Assembly: GCA_947623455.1 (NCBI GenBank)
Contig: OX392541.1
Location: forward strand, 5,656,701 to 5,720,700
Direction of reading: 5' to 3'
DNA from: Mimachlamys varia
Taxonomy: Eukaryota; Mollusca; Bivalvia; Pectinida; Pectinidae
Length of the DNA: 64,000 nt
Shown here: one piece after another, positions 1 to 13,997 of the stretch
How the letters are laid out: each line of letters begins with the position of its first letter
Numbering within the stretch: the stretch's first letter is position 1
The notes under the pieces: model-generated
Databases searched by the model: none
What the model was told of the DNA's origin: nothing
What the model saw: the letters and a program-made list of their open reading frames with translations, nothing else
Made by a program: the position numbers and the translations under genes

Positions 1-2800
1 CGTCATCCTATCCCTCTCACACCCGCCATCCTATCTCTCTCACACCCGTCATCCTATCTCTCTCACGTCCGTCATCCTATCCCTCTCACACCCGTCATCC
101 TATCTCTCTCATACCCGTCATCCTATCCCTCTCATATCCGTCATCCTATCTCTCTTACGCCCGTCATCCTATCTCTCTCACGCCCGTCATCCTATCTCTC
201 TCACGCCCGTCATCCTATCCCTCTCACACTCGTCATCCTATCCCTCTCACACCCGTCATCCTATCCCTCTCACACCCGCCATCCTATCCCTCTCACACTC
301 GTCATCCTATCCCTCTCACACCCGCCATCCTATCCCTCTCACGTCCGTCATCCTATCCCTCTCACACCTGTCATCCTATCTCTCTCACGCCCGTCATCCT
401 ATCCCTCTCACACCCGTCATCCTATCCTTCTCACACCCGTCATCCTATCTCTCTCACACCCGTCATCCTATCTCTCTCACACCCGTCATCCTATCCCTCT
501 CACACCCGTCATCCTATCCCTCTCACGCCCGTCATCCTATCCCTCTCACACCCGTCATCCTATCCCTCTCACACCCGTCATCCTATCTCTCTCACACCCG
601 TCATCCTATCCCTCTCACACCCGTCATCCTATCCCTCTCACGCCCGTCATCCTATCCCTCTCACACCCGTCATCCTATCCCTCTCACACCTGTCATCCTA
701 TCCCTCTCACACCCGTCATCCTATCTCTCTCACACCCGTCATCCTATCCTTCTCACACCCGTCATCCTATCTCTCTCATACCCGTCATCCTATCCCTCTC
801 ATACCCGTCATCCTATCTCTCTCATACCCGTCATCCTATCCCTCTCACACCCGTCATCCTATCTCTCTCACGCCCGTCATCCTATCCCTCTCACACCCGT
901 CATCCTATCCTTCTCACACCCGTCATCCTATCTCTCTCACACCCGTCATCCTATCTCTCTCACACCCATTATCATATCCTTCTCACACCCGTCATCCTAT
1001 CTCTCTCACACCTGTCATCCTATCCCTCTCCCGTCCGTCATCCTATCCCTCTCACACCCGTCATCCTATCCCTCTCACACCCGTCATCCTATCCCTCTCA
1101 TACCTGTCATCCTATCCCTCTCATACCCGTCATCCTATCCCTCTCATACCCGTCATCCTATCCCTCTCATACCCGTCATCCTATCCCTCTCACACCCGTC
1201 ATCCTATCCCTCTCACACCCGTCATCCTATCCCTCTCATACCTGTCATCCTATCCCTCTCATACCCGTCATCCTATCCCTCTCACACCCGTCATCCTATC
1301 CCTCTCATACCCGTCATCCTATCCCTCTCATACCCGTCATCCTATCCCTCTCATACCCGTCATCCTATCCCTCTCATACCCGTCATCCTATCCCTCTCAC
1401 ATCTGTCATCCTATCCCTCTCCCGTCCGTCATCCTATCCCTCTCATACCCGTCATCCTATCCCTCTCATACCCGTCATCCTATCCCTCTCATACCTGTCA
1501 TCCTATCCCTCTCATACCCGTCATCCTATCTCTCTCACACCCGTCATCCTATCTCTCTCACACCCGTCATCCTATCCCTCTCACACCCGTCATCATATCC
1601 CTCTCATACCCGTCATCCTATCCCTCTCATACCCGTCATCCTATCCCTCTCACATCCGTCATCCTATCCCTCTCACACCCGTCATCCTATCCCTCTCACA
1701 CCCGTCATCCTATCCCTCTCATACCCGTCATCCTATTCCTTTCACACCCGTCATCCTATCCCTCTCACACCCGTCATCCTATCCCTCTCACACCCGTCAT
1801 CCTATATCTCTCATACCCGTCATCCTATCCCTCTCATACCCGTCATCATATCTCTCATACCCGTCATCCTATCCCTCTCACACCCGTCATCCTATCCCTC
1901 TCACACCCGTCATCCTATCCCTCTCATACCCGTCATCCTATCCCTCTCACACCCGTCATCCTATCCCTCTCACACCCGTCATCCTATCCCTCTCATACCC
2001 GTCATCCTATATCTCTCATTCCCGTCATCCTATCCCTCTCCCGTCCGTCATCCTATCCCTCTCCCGTCCGTCATCCTATCTCTCTCAAACCCGTCATCCT
2101 ATCCCTCTCACACCCGTCATCCTATCCCTCTCACACCCGTCATCCTATCTCTCTCATATCCGTCATCCTATCCCTCTCACACCCGTCATCCTATCCCTCT
2201 CATATCCGTCATCCTATCCCTCTCATATCCGTCATCCTATCCCTCTCACACCCATCATCCTATCCCTATCCCTCTCCCGTCCGTCATTCTATCCCTCTCC
2301 CGTCCGTCATCCTATCCCTCTCACACTCGTCATCCTATCCCTCTCCCGTCCGTCATCCTATCCCTCTCATACCCGTCATCCTATCCCTCTCACACCCGTC
2401 ATCCTATCCCTCTCACACCCGTCATCCTATTCCTCTCACACCCGTCATCCTATCCCTCTCATACCCGTCATCCTATCCCTCTCATACCCGTCATCCTATC
2501 CCTCTCACACCCGTCATCCTATCCCTCTCATACCCGTCATCCTATCCCTCTCACACCCGTCATCCTATTCCTCTCACACCCGTCATCCTATTCCTCTCAT
2601 ACCCGTCATCCTATCCCTCTCATACCCGTCATCCTATCCCTCTCATACCCGTCATCCTATCCCTCTCACACCCGTCATCCTATTCCTCTCACACCCGTCA
2701 TCCTATTCCTCTCATACCCGTCATCCTATCCCTCTCATACCCGTCATCCTATCCCTCTCATACCCGTCATCCTATCCCTCTGACGCCCGCCATCATATCC
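1..2800. repeat. 23-bp minisatellite array, truncated at left edge
   Basis: About 120 head-to-tail copies of a pyrimidine-rich 23-bp unit (core CATCCTATCCCTCTCACAC followed by CCGT). Variants differ mostly at the CACACC/CATACC/CACGCC and CCCTC/TCTCTC positions. The array starts at base 1, so its true left end lies outside the window. It ends near 2800 after a degenerate unit. The plus strand is almost free of G apart from the CGTC, so the strand asymmetry is strong. No open frame of note crosses it. Confidence 0.97.
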
Positions 2801-5170
2801 CATAATCCGACATCCACCACCCTTTTTTCGCTACAGAAATTCGAAAAATTGGGGGAAAAACTTGAACAAGTCTATTCTTCGTTTCTCCTTATGGACGTGA
2901 ATTTATAGACGGTATCAATCACATGTGCACTGTAATTACAATCAAGATAAAAAATGTAATATGTATTGATCCGTCAGCGTACGATATTATCGAATACGTG
3001 AAAAGACGTCGAGTGCCAGCTTTACGACGCACTTACACATAGACGTAAGTTCTAGCCATATGTCTCGGCTATATTTAAAGGGCTGGCTGTAATTAAGTAC
3101 ACTAAACCTACCTGTCCAGGTTCACACACAATACACCTGGACCCACAGGTGGGCCGTATCGCTGTCTCGGTGAACGTGTGTTTAGGTCTCGGCTTGTCTC
3201 CCCCTCCACGTCTCGGGCCGTGGCAGGGCGCCCTTGTAAGGCTAAGTATTCCGTGTAGAGTCGGGACGGCTGTGTGACGACTGTGTCCCCACATTATTCC
3301 CGTGGATCGACGACAAGAGGAAATGTAGGCAGTGGAATGTGTAGTAGTTATGTTTTGATGTTGGAATGAAACGAATTGTTTCAATGAGGAAGACTGGTAT
3401 AACTAAAGTTTAATAGATTGTTAGACATGTGTAAAACATTACGTATCATTGTTTCTCTCTTTCAAGAATGTTTGTACTGTATGCAAATAAACACTTCCTC
3501 CGGAAATGCGGCTCATACAGGACCCCGTTACATACGACGTACATCGGACGTCGTTTGTGACAGGAGGCTCCTAAGCGAGCTAAAGTCCATATCAAAGTTT
3601 ATAATAAGCGCAAATGAACTTAATAGACCCGAATACAACCAATAACGAGATCAGAATTAAAAAGAAATGCATTTGAACACATGTAATTCCCATTTTAGCA
3701 TAGTAAATATTAAATAACCACTGTAAATCATGACGTCACAAATAATTCATCATGACGTCATCTATGATGCTGTTACAGAAATAGATACGCTCCTCATCGT
3801 TGGAAATATCCCAATGATTCACTACATCACCAAGGATCCCTATAGACGTTGGAATATCTCCATCGAATCATGACGCCATACGTGATACCTGTTTTCACGA
3901 AGGAAACGCCAAACTGAATCGAATCAGTATAAGACCTAGCATAATAGCGTTTTTTGTTGTTGTTGTTTTTGTTTTGCACTGTATGAAAAGTTCTATGCTC
4001 GCAGACGGCGAGACGCACCTGTTGCCATGAGAAAACTTCACAACTTGTTTTGTTACGGTTTTGTGTTGTGTTTGACTATACATGGATGGTTAGATATGCT
4101 AGCCCACTGCAAGTAGAACACGTATACAATAATTATCCAGCACACAACCTCGCAAATAAGACACCACTCGTTCCAATGACTACTTCCATTCTCTCCTAAA
4201 TTATAGGAATGCTAAAAATGTATTTATGTAAATGTTATATGTTCATGTGATTATATTTACATTTTGTAATATGACCTCCCATTAGCTCAAATACTAATCT
4301 GCGTAGTATGCACAGGAGTATACACTGTAGATGTAAACCACCGACAATAACGTGACGTCATTTTGGCGCCATATTGACCTACGTTACGTTACCTCCGATA
4401 ATACACAATTAAGGTTTACGTTAAACATTCAGCTGATTATGATTTTTCAAAAAACTCTTCTCGTATATTTTAACATACAAAAAGAAGAACCTTTGTTATT
4501 TGGAAAACCGTATAAGATAAAATCTCAAATGTAAATATATCAATTGAACGTCTGTCAGATTGTATTTATTGTCAATGTGAATGCAATCTGGGTTCAAGAT
4601 GAATAATCATGACGTCATTCTACTTAGTATTTATTTGGCACTCAGCTTGCATTCATATTACCTATAAATACATTCGAACAGGCGTTCAAGGCTATGCCTG
4701 CTGTACAATACTTTTTTGTCTTCTTGCTAAAACAATTTTACAAAATGAAATGAAATAGAAAGGTTTTTGTTCCTTTTACATAAAACACAATATAGTTGGC
4801 ATTATGTCGGGAAACAAAAACACGTTTTATGACGAGAATAGGTCACTTCAGGTAGCTATTGTGTGGCATACGACAGGTGCAACCCTGTCCGACACTCCCG
4901 ATGGGTGCTTGTAAAGGTCATAGGAAAGACAGTATAAAACATACATTTGTATCTCTAAATGTGAAACTGCGGCTAGCAGATGAATTTTAATTTTCCTCGG
5001 TGGTTCTGAAGAGAAGACACTGGAGAAGACATTGGATTCTGTATAAATCCACATTAGTCGCCTCCCCCGATAACAGGTAGTGGGACAGAGCAGGCCAAAT
5101 CTTTCCGGGACCTGCAAGAGGTTCCAATAGGACTTCGTTGTCACTGTATGTTACAGGCCAACATCAGTAC
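2801..5170. other. Unique AT-rich sequence without a supported gene
   Basis: No frame here has recognisable protein similarity, splice-site pairs or biased codon use. The open frames are short (at most about 110 codons) and of random composition. The stretch contains four perfect TGACGTCA palindromes (3731, 3753, 4353, 4610) and a GTT-rich stretch near 3955-3975. It is probably intergenic, upstream of the VWC gene. Confidence 0.6.
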
Positions 5171-5585
5171 TGAAGAGCTTTTTGTAATGCTTGATGATTA
5201 TCAGACATTTGACGCTTGTGACCTTGAAAGTGGATAAATGTAATTCGTTTGAGCAAACTTGGTAGCCCTTCATCCCAACACGCTACTGACCCATTATCAA
5301 TAAACTAGGCCGTTTGGTTATTGAAGATTAATTGTTTAAGAGATTTTAAACATATTTGACCAATGTGACTTTAAAAGTGACACTATACAAATTTGGTAGG
5401 CCTTCACCCGAGCATGTAACAGGACCATAATCAATGCCAGTGATCATCTGGTTATCACAAAAAGTCGTTTGAAATAAATGTTGACGCCGGACGAACGACG
5501 GACAGACAAAGGACGGACGGACGAACGACGGACAGACAAAGGACGGACGCCACACCATTTGCCTTGTCGGCCAGGTAAGCTTAAA
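5171..5585 (+). repeat. Degraded dispersed repeat ending in GACGGAC-rich tail
   Basis: Two diverged copies of a phrase follow each other: TTGGTAGCCCTTCATCCCAA near 5260 and TTGGTAGGCCTTCACCCGAG near 5393. Each is preceded by a 'tgac(c)tt..aaagtg' phrase. The second copy runs into GTCGTTTGAAATAAATGTTGACGCCGGACG and then a duplicated GGACGAACGACGGACAGAC block (about 5485-5550). This order of phrases matches a high-copy dispersed repeat I recall from bivalve genomes. The family name is unknown to me. The reading rests on recollection plus the internal duplication. Confidence 0.5.
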
Positions 5586-5597
5586 ACGATACAAGCC

Positions 5598-5720
5598 GTT
5601 CAAGTGGCGCAGTAGCTAACACTCTTATCTGTCACCAAGGCCACTGGGGCTCGATTTCCCGATCGGACATGAACAAGTATGAGGACCACGTGCCCGATCA
5701 TGATGGTCTATCCCCCGCAC
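5598..5720 (+). mobile_element. tRNA-derived SINE-like fragment
   Basis: A box-A-like TGGCGCAGTAGC at 5605-5616 is followed about 30 bp later by a box-B-like GGGCTCGATTTCC at 5647-5659, the spacing of an RNA polymerase III internal promoter. The surrounding phrase CACCAAGGCCACTGGGGCTC recurs in modified form at 43150-43185, which supports a dispersed SINE family rather than a functional tRNA. No cloverleaf or CCA-ready acceptor stem is evident. It lies directly after the repeat at 5171-5585 and may be part of the same composite. Confidence 0.5.
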
Positions 5721-6600
5721 TCTTATATATGGATCGACAATATCAAAATTATTTTAAAACAGATATAAAGCATACATTTTTAAAACACCCTATTGTTCAG
5801 ACAATAGTGGTTTTGAATGTCACCTTTAATTAAAGTTAACGACACAGTAACACTCTATGCCATCAGACACGGTGGATCCGTTCGGAACCTGTCTGACGGG
5901 GAAGGGCGGAGGAGGGTGATTCAGAGGTTGTGCGGACACTGGTCATCTAGGATGAGGTACATTGTTACTCGTGTATCGTGAATCATACGTCTGTGCTGCA
6001 AGAGCTCCTAACATCGGCTTTCTCACATGATGAATAATCTCAATAGCATAAGTGTTAATTAAGAATCACCAATTATGCGTAATTACGACGGGACTGGCCG
6101 TCCGCGGGGACTTATATAGGGCTACTGACGCAGTCAGTGATTAAGTCTGTCGCGTCATAGCACGGACATTAGGTTAATTGTGTAAATGCTAATTAATAAT
6201 AAAGTACTAAATAGTTTTCTATTGAGCGTCACCTCACCTTCCTATCTGCATCCAGACATGTAAAAACACACGTATTAATTTATCGTTAATAATGACGCCT
6301 TTCTGATGTTAAAACGTCTTTCTGTTGACGAATTTTAGTTCATGAACCGTGAATGTAATTGTTTCTTCGCTATTAAATTCAATTGAAGCGGCACTTCGTT
6401 TTTTTCACTTTTCATATGACTTGATCGTTTTCACTCCTATGCGTTTAGTTCGTTGAAACAAACGCACACTGCAATTTTTATATACGTGTAGGGAGCAATG
6501 ATACAGTGCAGTAACCGAATGCACCTCACCATTATTTGATACACGTGAATGGAACGAACGCGCTCTGCAATGATTTGCATGATACACGTATAGGAAGGTG
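5721..6600. other. Unique AT-rich sequence, nothing recognised
   Basis: No coding frame, RNA gene or repeat could be supported in this stretch. Two overlapping minus-strand frames of about 60 codons near 6405-6631 look random. Confidence 0.5.
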
Positions 6601-6603
6601 CAA

Positions 6604-6733
6604 GTTCACTGGGCGTTTGATTACTGTTCACTGGACGTTTGATAACTGTTAATTGGACGTTTGATTACTGTTCACTGGACGTTTGATAACTGTTCACTGG
6701 ACGTTTGATTACTGTTCACTGGACGTTTGATTA
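6604..6733. repeat. 22-bp tandem repeat, about 6 copies
   Basis: Six consecutive copies of a 22-bp unit built on GGACGTTTGATTACTGTTCA, alternating with a GATAACTG variant. The alternation suggests an underlying 44-bp dimer that was amplified. It is a small non-coding minisatellite. Confidence 0.9.
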
Positions 6734-7430
6734 GCAATATTGCTCATTAACATCGAATAAGCCCTAGCTTGATTATAGTAGAGCAATTTTTGTATTTGTT
6801 TATATTTCCCCCGAGCCACAATCAAGGTTTGAATGCAAGGACCCCCTCATTCGTTTGCGTTCTCCATTTGTGTATATACTGCCGTTACTGGGCAGAATTT
6901 CGGCGACTATCTCGGTATAGTTACCAGGGCCCTTTCCAGTGGGTCCGGGTTTCATAATTAATTTCCATGATAAATTTTGTCGTAAAGGAGACACAAGGAG
7001 GAATGAAGTGTCATTTGTCGAAAACAATGAGCAATAAAAATTTTTAATGATCGGAAGACTGGTAATATTTTTTACGTTCGCCGCCATTGTCTAAAATCTT
7101 AAGTTGTACGGTATGTTTTACTAAATACATGTATGGTCACAGATCACAACAGAGATAAACAGGTTAAAGGTCAGAGGTTAACTGGAAAATTTGTTCATAC
7201 CCGAGACAACCTGTCGGAGATGGAAGTCGGTTGTCTTAAGAAGAAAAAACGTAAAAATAACTCCTTTTAAAAAGAATAAAACTAGAAATACTTGTAGTCT
7301 CTTTCCATTAGCCAGGTTTAAAATCTATAGATTGTGCCAGTTTGCAATGCGTATACCATATGGAAGAAATAAATATATTGAAAAAAATGTATGATACCTT
7401 AAAATACACTATATTTCAGAACATTTTAAC
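6734..7430. other. Unique sequence, nothing recognised
   Basis: Short frames on both strands (60-95 codons) lack any family similarity or splice support. No RNA gene or repeat was seen. Confidence 0.5.
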
Positions 7431-7785
7431 ATGCCCCCTCGTTCCGTCCCTAATACCATGCCCTACTCGTTCCGTCCCTAATACCATTCCCCCTCGTTAC
7501 GTCCCTAATACCATGCCCCCCTCGTTCCGTCCCTAGCCAATGTCCCCTCGTTCCGTCCCTAATACCAGGCCCCCTCATTTCGTCCGTAATACCATGCCCC
7601 TCGTTCCGTCCCTAGCCAATGCCCCCTCGTTCCGTCCCTAATACCAGGCCCCCTCATTTCGCCCGTAATACCATGACCCTCGTTCCGTCCCTAGCCAATG
7701 CCCCCTCGTTCCGTCCCTAATACCATGCCCTCCTCGTTCCGTCCCTAATACCATGCCCTCCTCGTTCCGTCCCTAATACCATGCC
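7431..7785. repeat. Tandem repeat of about 27 bp, about 13 copies
   Basis: Copies of CCCCTCGTTCCGTCCCTA are joined by either ATACCATG or GCCAATG linkers, which gives periods of 25-27 bp. A two-unit pattern (ATACCAGG, then a CATTTCGTCC variant) occurs twice around 7560-7700, showing local duplication of a dimer or trimer block. Non-coding. Confidence 0.9.
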
Positions 7786-10700
7786 CACGCCCCACCTTCC
7801 TGCGTCCTCCCTGCCCATCTCCACCCGTTCCCTGCCCACTTCCCTACTGTAATCGTAACGAAATGTTTTGTCTCCGAAATACTTTACAGTAATTATGCCG
7901 TAGCTGATGAGAGAGATTATCTGTCCTAAGCACACTTTTATTTCATATTTAATCTACTACTGTTTGAAGAGAGATCCTTTGTTTTGAAACCCCTTTTGTG
8001 CACATTGACGCCGCCTGGCGGCCACTAGTCGGACCAACGCCGATAAGGGCAGATTAGAATCGACTAGTCGTTACCAGGCCAGATGGAGCGGGGACGAGTC
8101 AGCTATTTTTCATTTCAGAACAAATTCAAGAATCTTCTTTACAGATCTGCCAAATTAAAAAACCCAAAACAAAAAAACACAGCAACAGTCGAAATTCAAA
8201 TATGTGTCAAACATGAAAATTATGGCTGCCATATTTCACCGCGTCGATACATGATAGCGGTACGTATATATGCAAATGTCCCGAGGGATGGGATGCAAAC
8301 TAAAGGTCATTGGAAGTCTGGGAACGAGATGGGAACTAACTCCTGGGGAAGGGATCTATGTACGGGACAGAAACTAGCCCTGAAGGTTCCGCGCGGGACA
8401 CAAACGGCGTTATCATGCAACTTCCGTCGCCAGTCGGCTATCGAACGCGCCTTTCGCGTGTCGGTCTATGCGCGTGAGTGAGATATATGGCGATCTGATA
8501 CTTTATTATACCATTTTTTACCAACAATTTCAGTGCGTTAGATAGAACACATTCCTTTTCATCAACTTTGTCAACAATTTCTGAACCGACATTTTACAAA
8601 CCGGATAACACACTAAGACGCGGAGGGATACGGTTTATAACTAAAATGGCGCCACGTACATTCTGAAAATATTCCGTTTTGCATAAATTTCCGTGAATGT
8701 TAACATATTTGTGACTAGCCACATTGCGTAATAAGACATTATCAGCAGTGTATCTCGCTTTTATTACCGGACTCTTCTCGCCCTTCTCCCTAACTTAATC
8801 TCAGTCATATAAATTTCCACGCCGTCAGTGAGATCCCCGGGAAGATGAAATATTGAAATATGTCCTTTCGGCGACTTTTAGCTGCATTATAAATACGTCA
8901 TACATTCCAAATTTAAAATAAATTTTCATTTTAGCATAAGATGGTTATCATTCCAATTTTTAGATTACCTTCAGTAGTTGGTCATTAGATAAAACTTGAT
9001 GATTGATATATGGGACGTTAATTAACACACACAAAAATAGACACTATCATAATTAAATCATATTAAACTCTAGTAATGTCAGTTAACTCCGTCAATCCGG
9101 AAAATAACATCACGTTCCGGACCCAATGTTACAAAGATCCGGAACTTATTTCACGATTATCAATGGATTATCGATTTTTTCAGCTCTCTGCGTGTCTGTT
9201 TTTAACGAGATAACTATGTCGGCTTAGTTGATCTGTCTGATAAATCCCTGCGCCCATTTAATTATACCCTTACAGAGACTAAGTTGAAATACAGAAACTG
9301 ATATCAGTAAATTTAATATTTGTCTACTTAACTCTTCAGCCTTGTCAATAATCATTAGAATCGTTATAAGCTTTCTTTTTTCCGCACGTTTTTGTAGCAT
9401 TGAAATAACTAAATGGACAGTGTATTATACATTATATTTCCGGGAGTAAATGGCGACTGTAAATATTGGTACACGTCCAGGCGACACGCAGTCACCACTT
9501 ACGTTTAAACGGGTTCGCGACGAGAAACACCTTTATTTCATACAATGGTATCGCTTTCCTCCGTCACACGTCCGCCTTTACAAATGTAATTGGGGAAGAG
9601 TTCCAATACTTCGGAAACACAGGAGACGCACTCAACCGTGACTGTTTCCCGCGGTCAAAACACACCAATCAAATGCGCCTGTCTCCAATCAGTCAGACAC
9701 GGCGGTGAGCGTAGACTGCGAGTACTGCCAACCAAATGTGCCCATCATCTCGTTCTCATAACATGGTCTTATTTCACTGAATGATTTCTTATCTAGAAAA
9801 TATGTTGCGCGTATATATATATATATAAATGTACAGCGTAGTAAGGAAAGTTTATAGAGGGCTAATTGTTTAGCAAAAGTTTGCTAGAATTTCCTATAAA
9901 AATCCCCTGTGGGACTAAAAGTTGATTTCTACCGTGATCGGATTATATGTGATTTAGGGAGACACCGGTGAGGACCTAAATATCGCTGGTGCGCGTCTAA
10001 GGATGGTGAAACTGACAGATTTGTTAAAACTGTCACTAAGAAGGAGCTAACACAAACATTCCCAAATTCACATTCTGTGATGAACGGTAAGTGGTTTATT
10101 GTTTTAAACACTGAGTAAGCTATTTGTTTCGTTGCTGTCTGCTGCGGACACTGTATAACAGAATCTTTGTAAAATTCCATATTTACAGAACTTGTACAAA
10201 TTTACATGAAAAAAAAGAAAAAGAAAAAAATCTATGAATATTGAACAACATCAAATTAATGGACACTACAGTATTCTATGGTAGAGAGTATATATAAATT
10301 GCTATACATAGTTTACACACCCGTAATAAATCTATATTTCTACTTACTGAATATATATATATGTGTGGTGACCAAGTACAGTTACTTTGTCAGGATATTG
10401 TCACCCCGACAAAATTACGGTGATTGTAATGCAGAACATTTTAATCCTGCAGAATTTTTATCTCTTACAATATCATTTCATAACCAGCAGAGATGTTTGA
10501 CTGCAGTATCTTTTTATACTCTATCTCAAAATAACAAGTTTGTTTTGTTCAGCCTTTTATCCACCTGCTTCTAACTGTGTTTGTTGGTGGTATTTGTTTG
10601 AATATTCCTGCATATAATGTAAAACTAGTGAACTAAAGGTCTTTACGTTCAAACCCTATTGGAGACATTAGAAAACTCTCAATACACACACATATAGGTT

Positions 10701-10915
10701 TAAAGAGTATATAATCTTAAAGAATATACCCACACGTGCGCGCATGTAAAAGTATGTTCAGTGCGGTTTTATGTAGTGTAGATTTAAAGGCCTGTACGCT
10801 TAAAGTGTACACCTTTACGAAGTTTACTTGAAGGTAAATAGCGTATACTTTACAAAGTATGCATTAAGTATTATATGTTTGACGAAGTTTATTTTTCTTG
10901 GAGTCTTCAACATGC
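7786..10915. other. Mostly unique sequence; no supported gene; short (TA)n tract
   Basis: The longest frame (8083-8481, plus strand, 132 codons) has no recognisable domain and a lysine/asparagine-rich start typical of chance frames in AT-rich DNA. A (TA)n tract lies at about 9810-9827 and an A-rich GAAAAAG run at 10205-10230. ATG-plus-donor patterns are present but nothing ties them together. Probably intergenic DNA upstream of the VWC gene, or an unrecognised 5' intron of it. Confidence 0.5.
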
Positions 10916-12473
10916 TTATAGTGTATATAGTGTATATATACATGTATATAGTGTATATATATATATATATAGTGTATATATACATGTATTTAGTATATAT
11001 ATACATGTATATAGTGTATATATACATGTATATAGTGTATGGTGTATATAGTGAATGGTGTATATAGTATATAAAGTGTTTATAGTGTATGGTGTATATA
11101 CTATAAAGTATATATAGTGTATGGTGTATATCGTATAAAGTATATATATAGTATATATAATGTATGGTGTATATAGTATATATAGCGTATGGTGTATATA
11201 GTGTATATAGTGTATACTGTTTATAGTGAAAGGTGTATATAGTGTATGGTGTATATAGTATATCTAGCGTATGGTGTATATAGTGTATATAGTGTAATGT
11301 GTATATAGTGTGTGGTGTATATAGTGTATGGTGTATATAGTATATATAGCGCATGGTGTATATAGTGTATATAGTGTAAGGTATATATAGTATGTGGTGT
11401 ATATGGTGTATGGTGTATATACTGTAGTATAAAGTATATATAGTGTATGGTGTATATAGTATAAAGTATATATAGTGTATGGTGTATATAGTGTATGGTG
11501 TATATAGTATAAAGTATATATAGTGTAAGGTGTATATAGTGTATGGTGTATATAGTATAAAGTATATATAGTGTATGGTGTATATAGTGTATATAGTGTA
11601 TGGTGTATATAGTATAAAGTATATATAGTGTATGGTGTATATAGTGAAAGGTGTATATAGTGTATGGTGTATATAGTATATATAGCGCATGATGTATATA
11701 GTGTATATAGTGTAATGTGTATATAGTGTAAGGTGTATATAGTGTATGGTGTATATAGTATATATAGCGTATGGTGTATATAGTGTATATAGTGTAAGGT
11801 GTATATAGTGTATGGTGTATATAGTATATATAGCGTATGGTGTATATAGTGTATATAGTGTAAGGTATATATAGTATGTGGTGTATATGGTGTATGGTGT
11901 ATATAGTATAAAGTATATATAGTGTATGGTGTATATAGTATAAAGTATATATAGTGTAAGGTGTATATAGCGTATGGTGTATATAGTGTATATAGTGTAA
12001 GGTGTATATAGTGTGTGGTGTATATAGTGTGTGGTGTATATAGTGTATGGTGTATATATAGTGTATGGTGTATAAAGTGTATGGTGTATATAGTGCATGG
12101 TGTATAAAGTGTATGATGTATATAGTATATGAAGTGTAAATAGTGTATGGTGTATATAGTGTATGGTGTATAAAGTGTATGGTGTATATAGTGTATATAG
12201 TGTAAAGTATTCATAGTGTATGGTGTATATAGTGTATGGTGTATATAGTATAAAGTATATATAGTGTAAGGTGTATATAGTGTATGGTGTATATAGTATA
12301 AAGTATACATAGTGTATAAAGTGTATGGTGTATATAGTATAAAGTATACATAGTGTATAAAGTGTATGGTGTATATAGTATAAAGTATACATAGTGTATA
12401 AAGTGTATGGTGTATATAGTATAAAGTATACATAGTGTATAAAGTGTATGGTGTATATAGTTTATGGTGTTCA
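10916..12473. repeat. TA-rich minisatellite array (GTGTATGGTGTATATAGTAT type)
   Basis: About 1.55 kb of degenerate repeats built from GTGTATGGTGTATATAGT and ATAAAGTATATATA blocks, with mixed periods from about 11 to 42 bp. At the right end (about 12290-12450) a 43-bp subunit containing AAAGTATACATAGTGTATAA is repeated four times almost exactly. Frames of 389 and 522 codons open on the minus strand only because the repeat lacks stops in that frame. Their product is a monotonous Tyr-Thr-Ile/His-Tyr string with no sign of being a protein. Confidence 0.95.
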
Positions 12474-13033
12474 ATCGTTTATACAAAGTCTACCTAAATC
12501 AAACGCACGAGTCGTTCCCACATTTCGCGCCTCATCCGACATGCATCGTGCGTTTTCTGAAACCACTAGTTAAATATTGTGATACAATGTGGTGGTCAAA
12601 TATCTGAACTCAAGATAGGCCTGACCCCCATGGGGCTCAGAGACGATGTTGTTATAGGGATTAAAGATAGTAAAATCTTCAAAAAATACTTTAAAGGCCC
12701 AATATACGTAACTTTCGTCAAAACCTGAAGCGAAAATCAAGCCTAATAACTTGTTATATTTATAGATTTAGATAAGATTAAATGATATCAGCAATATTCA
12801 AGATGAATTCTTACGCGGTTACCGGTACAGCAGCAATTGAAACACGGTATTTATAAACGTCCATTTTGAACCGTCTTCTAACTTCGGATTGTTGTTGAAG
12901 TTGATCCCACCTGAATTATTTTGAATGTTTTGGATTTTTCTTTCAAGAATTTCTTGTTAGTTACCGCTCAGGTTTACTTCGTTTTAGGCTTATTATGGCA
13001 TGGGTATCAAATCTACGCTCTATACAGCAGCGA
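12474..13033. other. Unique spacer between two arrays
   Basis: No gene or repeat recognised. Confidence 0.5.
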
Positions 13034-13997
13034 CATTGGGAATTACCCTGGCCCAGGGGTCTGATCCCGTGACCTTGGCCCAGGGCTCAAAAGATCCCAT
13101 GACCTTGACTCAGGGGTCTGATCCAATGACCTTGGCTCAGGGGTCTGATCCCATAACCTTGGCCCAGGGCTCAAATGATCCCATGACCTTGGTGCAAGGC
13201 TCACATGATCGCATGACCCTGACTCAGGGGTCTGATTCCATGACCTTGGCCCAGGGGTCTGATTCCATGACCTTGACTCAGGGGTCAGATCCCATGACCT
13301 TGGCCCAGGGGTCTGATCCCATTACCTTGGCCAAGGGGTCTGATCCCATTACCTTGGCCCAGGGGTCTGATTCCATTACCTTGGCCCAGGGGTCTGATAC
13401 CATTACCTTGGCCCAGGGGTCTAATTCCATTACCTTGGCCCAGGGGTCAGATCCCATGACCTTGACACAGGGGTCTGATCCCATGACCTTGGCCCAGGGG
13501 TCTGATCCCATTACCTTGGCCCAGGGGTCTGATCCCATTACCTTGACTCAGGGGTCTGATCCCATTACCTTGGCCCAGGGGTCTGATCCCATGACCTTGG
13601 CCCAGGGGTCTGATTCCATTACCTTGACTCAGGGGTCTGATCCCATTACCTTGGCCCAGGGGTCTGATCCCATTACCTTGACTCAGGGGTCTGATCCCAT
13701 TACCTTGGTCCAGGGGTCTGATCCCATTACCTTGGCCCAGGGGTCTGATCCCATTACCTTGACTCAGGGGTCTGATCCCATTACCTTGGCCCAGGGGTCT
13801 GATCCCATTACCTTGGCCCAGGGGTCTGATCCCATGACCTTGGCCCAGGGGTCTGATCCCATTACCTTGACTCAGGGGTCTGATCCCATTATCTTGGCCC
13901 AGGGGTCTGATCCCATGACCTTGGCCCAGGGGTCTGATCCCATGACCTTGGCCCAGGGGTCTGATCCCATTACCTTGACTCAGAGGTCTGATCCCAT
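13034..13997. repeat. 27-bp minisatellite array, about 35 copies, open in several frames
   Basis: The unit is 27 bp, CAGGGGTCTGATCCCATTAC followed by CTTGGCC. It alternates between GCCCAG and ACTCAG and between CATTACC and CATGACC variants. Because the period is a multiple of three and no frame contains a stop, a plus-strand frame (13000-14070, 356 codons, nine-residue repeat Q-G-S-D-P-I-T-L-A) and a minus-strand frame (13447-14166) are both open. I see no signal peptide, splice context or non-repeat domain, so I read this as a satellite and not as a gene. A low-complexity repeat protein on the plus strand cannot be excluded without transcript data. Confidence 0.9.

Noticed and set aside
8083..8481. 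132-codon plus-strand frame
   Set aside because: No domain, signal or splice context. Composition fits chance in this region.
10824..12392. 522-codon minus-strand open frame (Tyr/Thr/Ile/His repeats)
   Set aside because: It is entirely a translation of the TA-rich minisatellite. Overlapping frames in the same strand give equally monotonous products, and there is no non-repeat domain.
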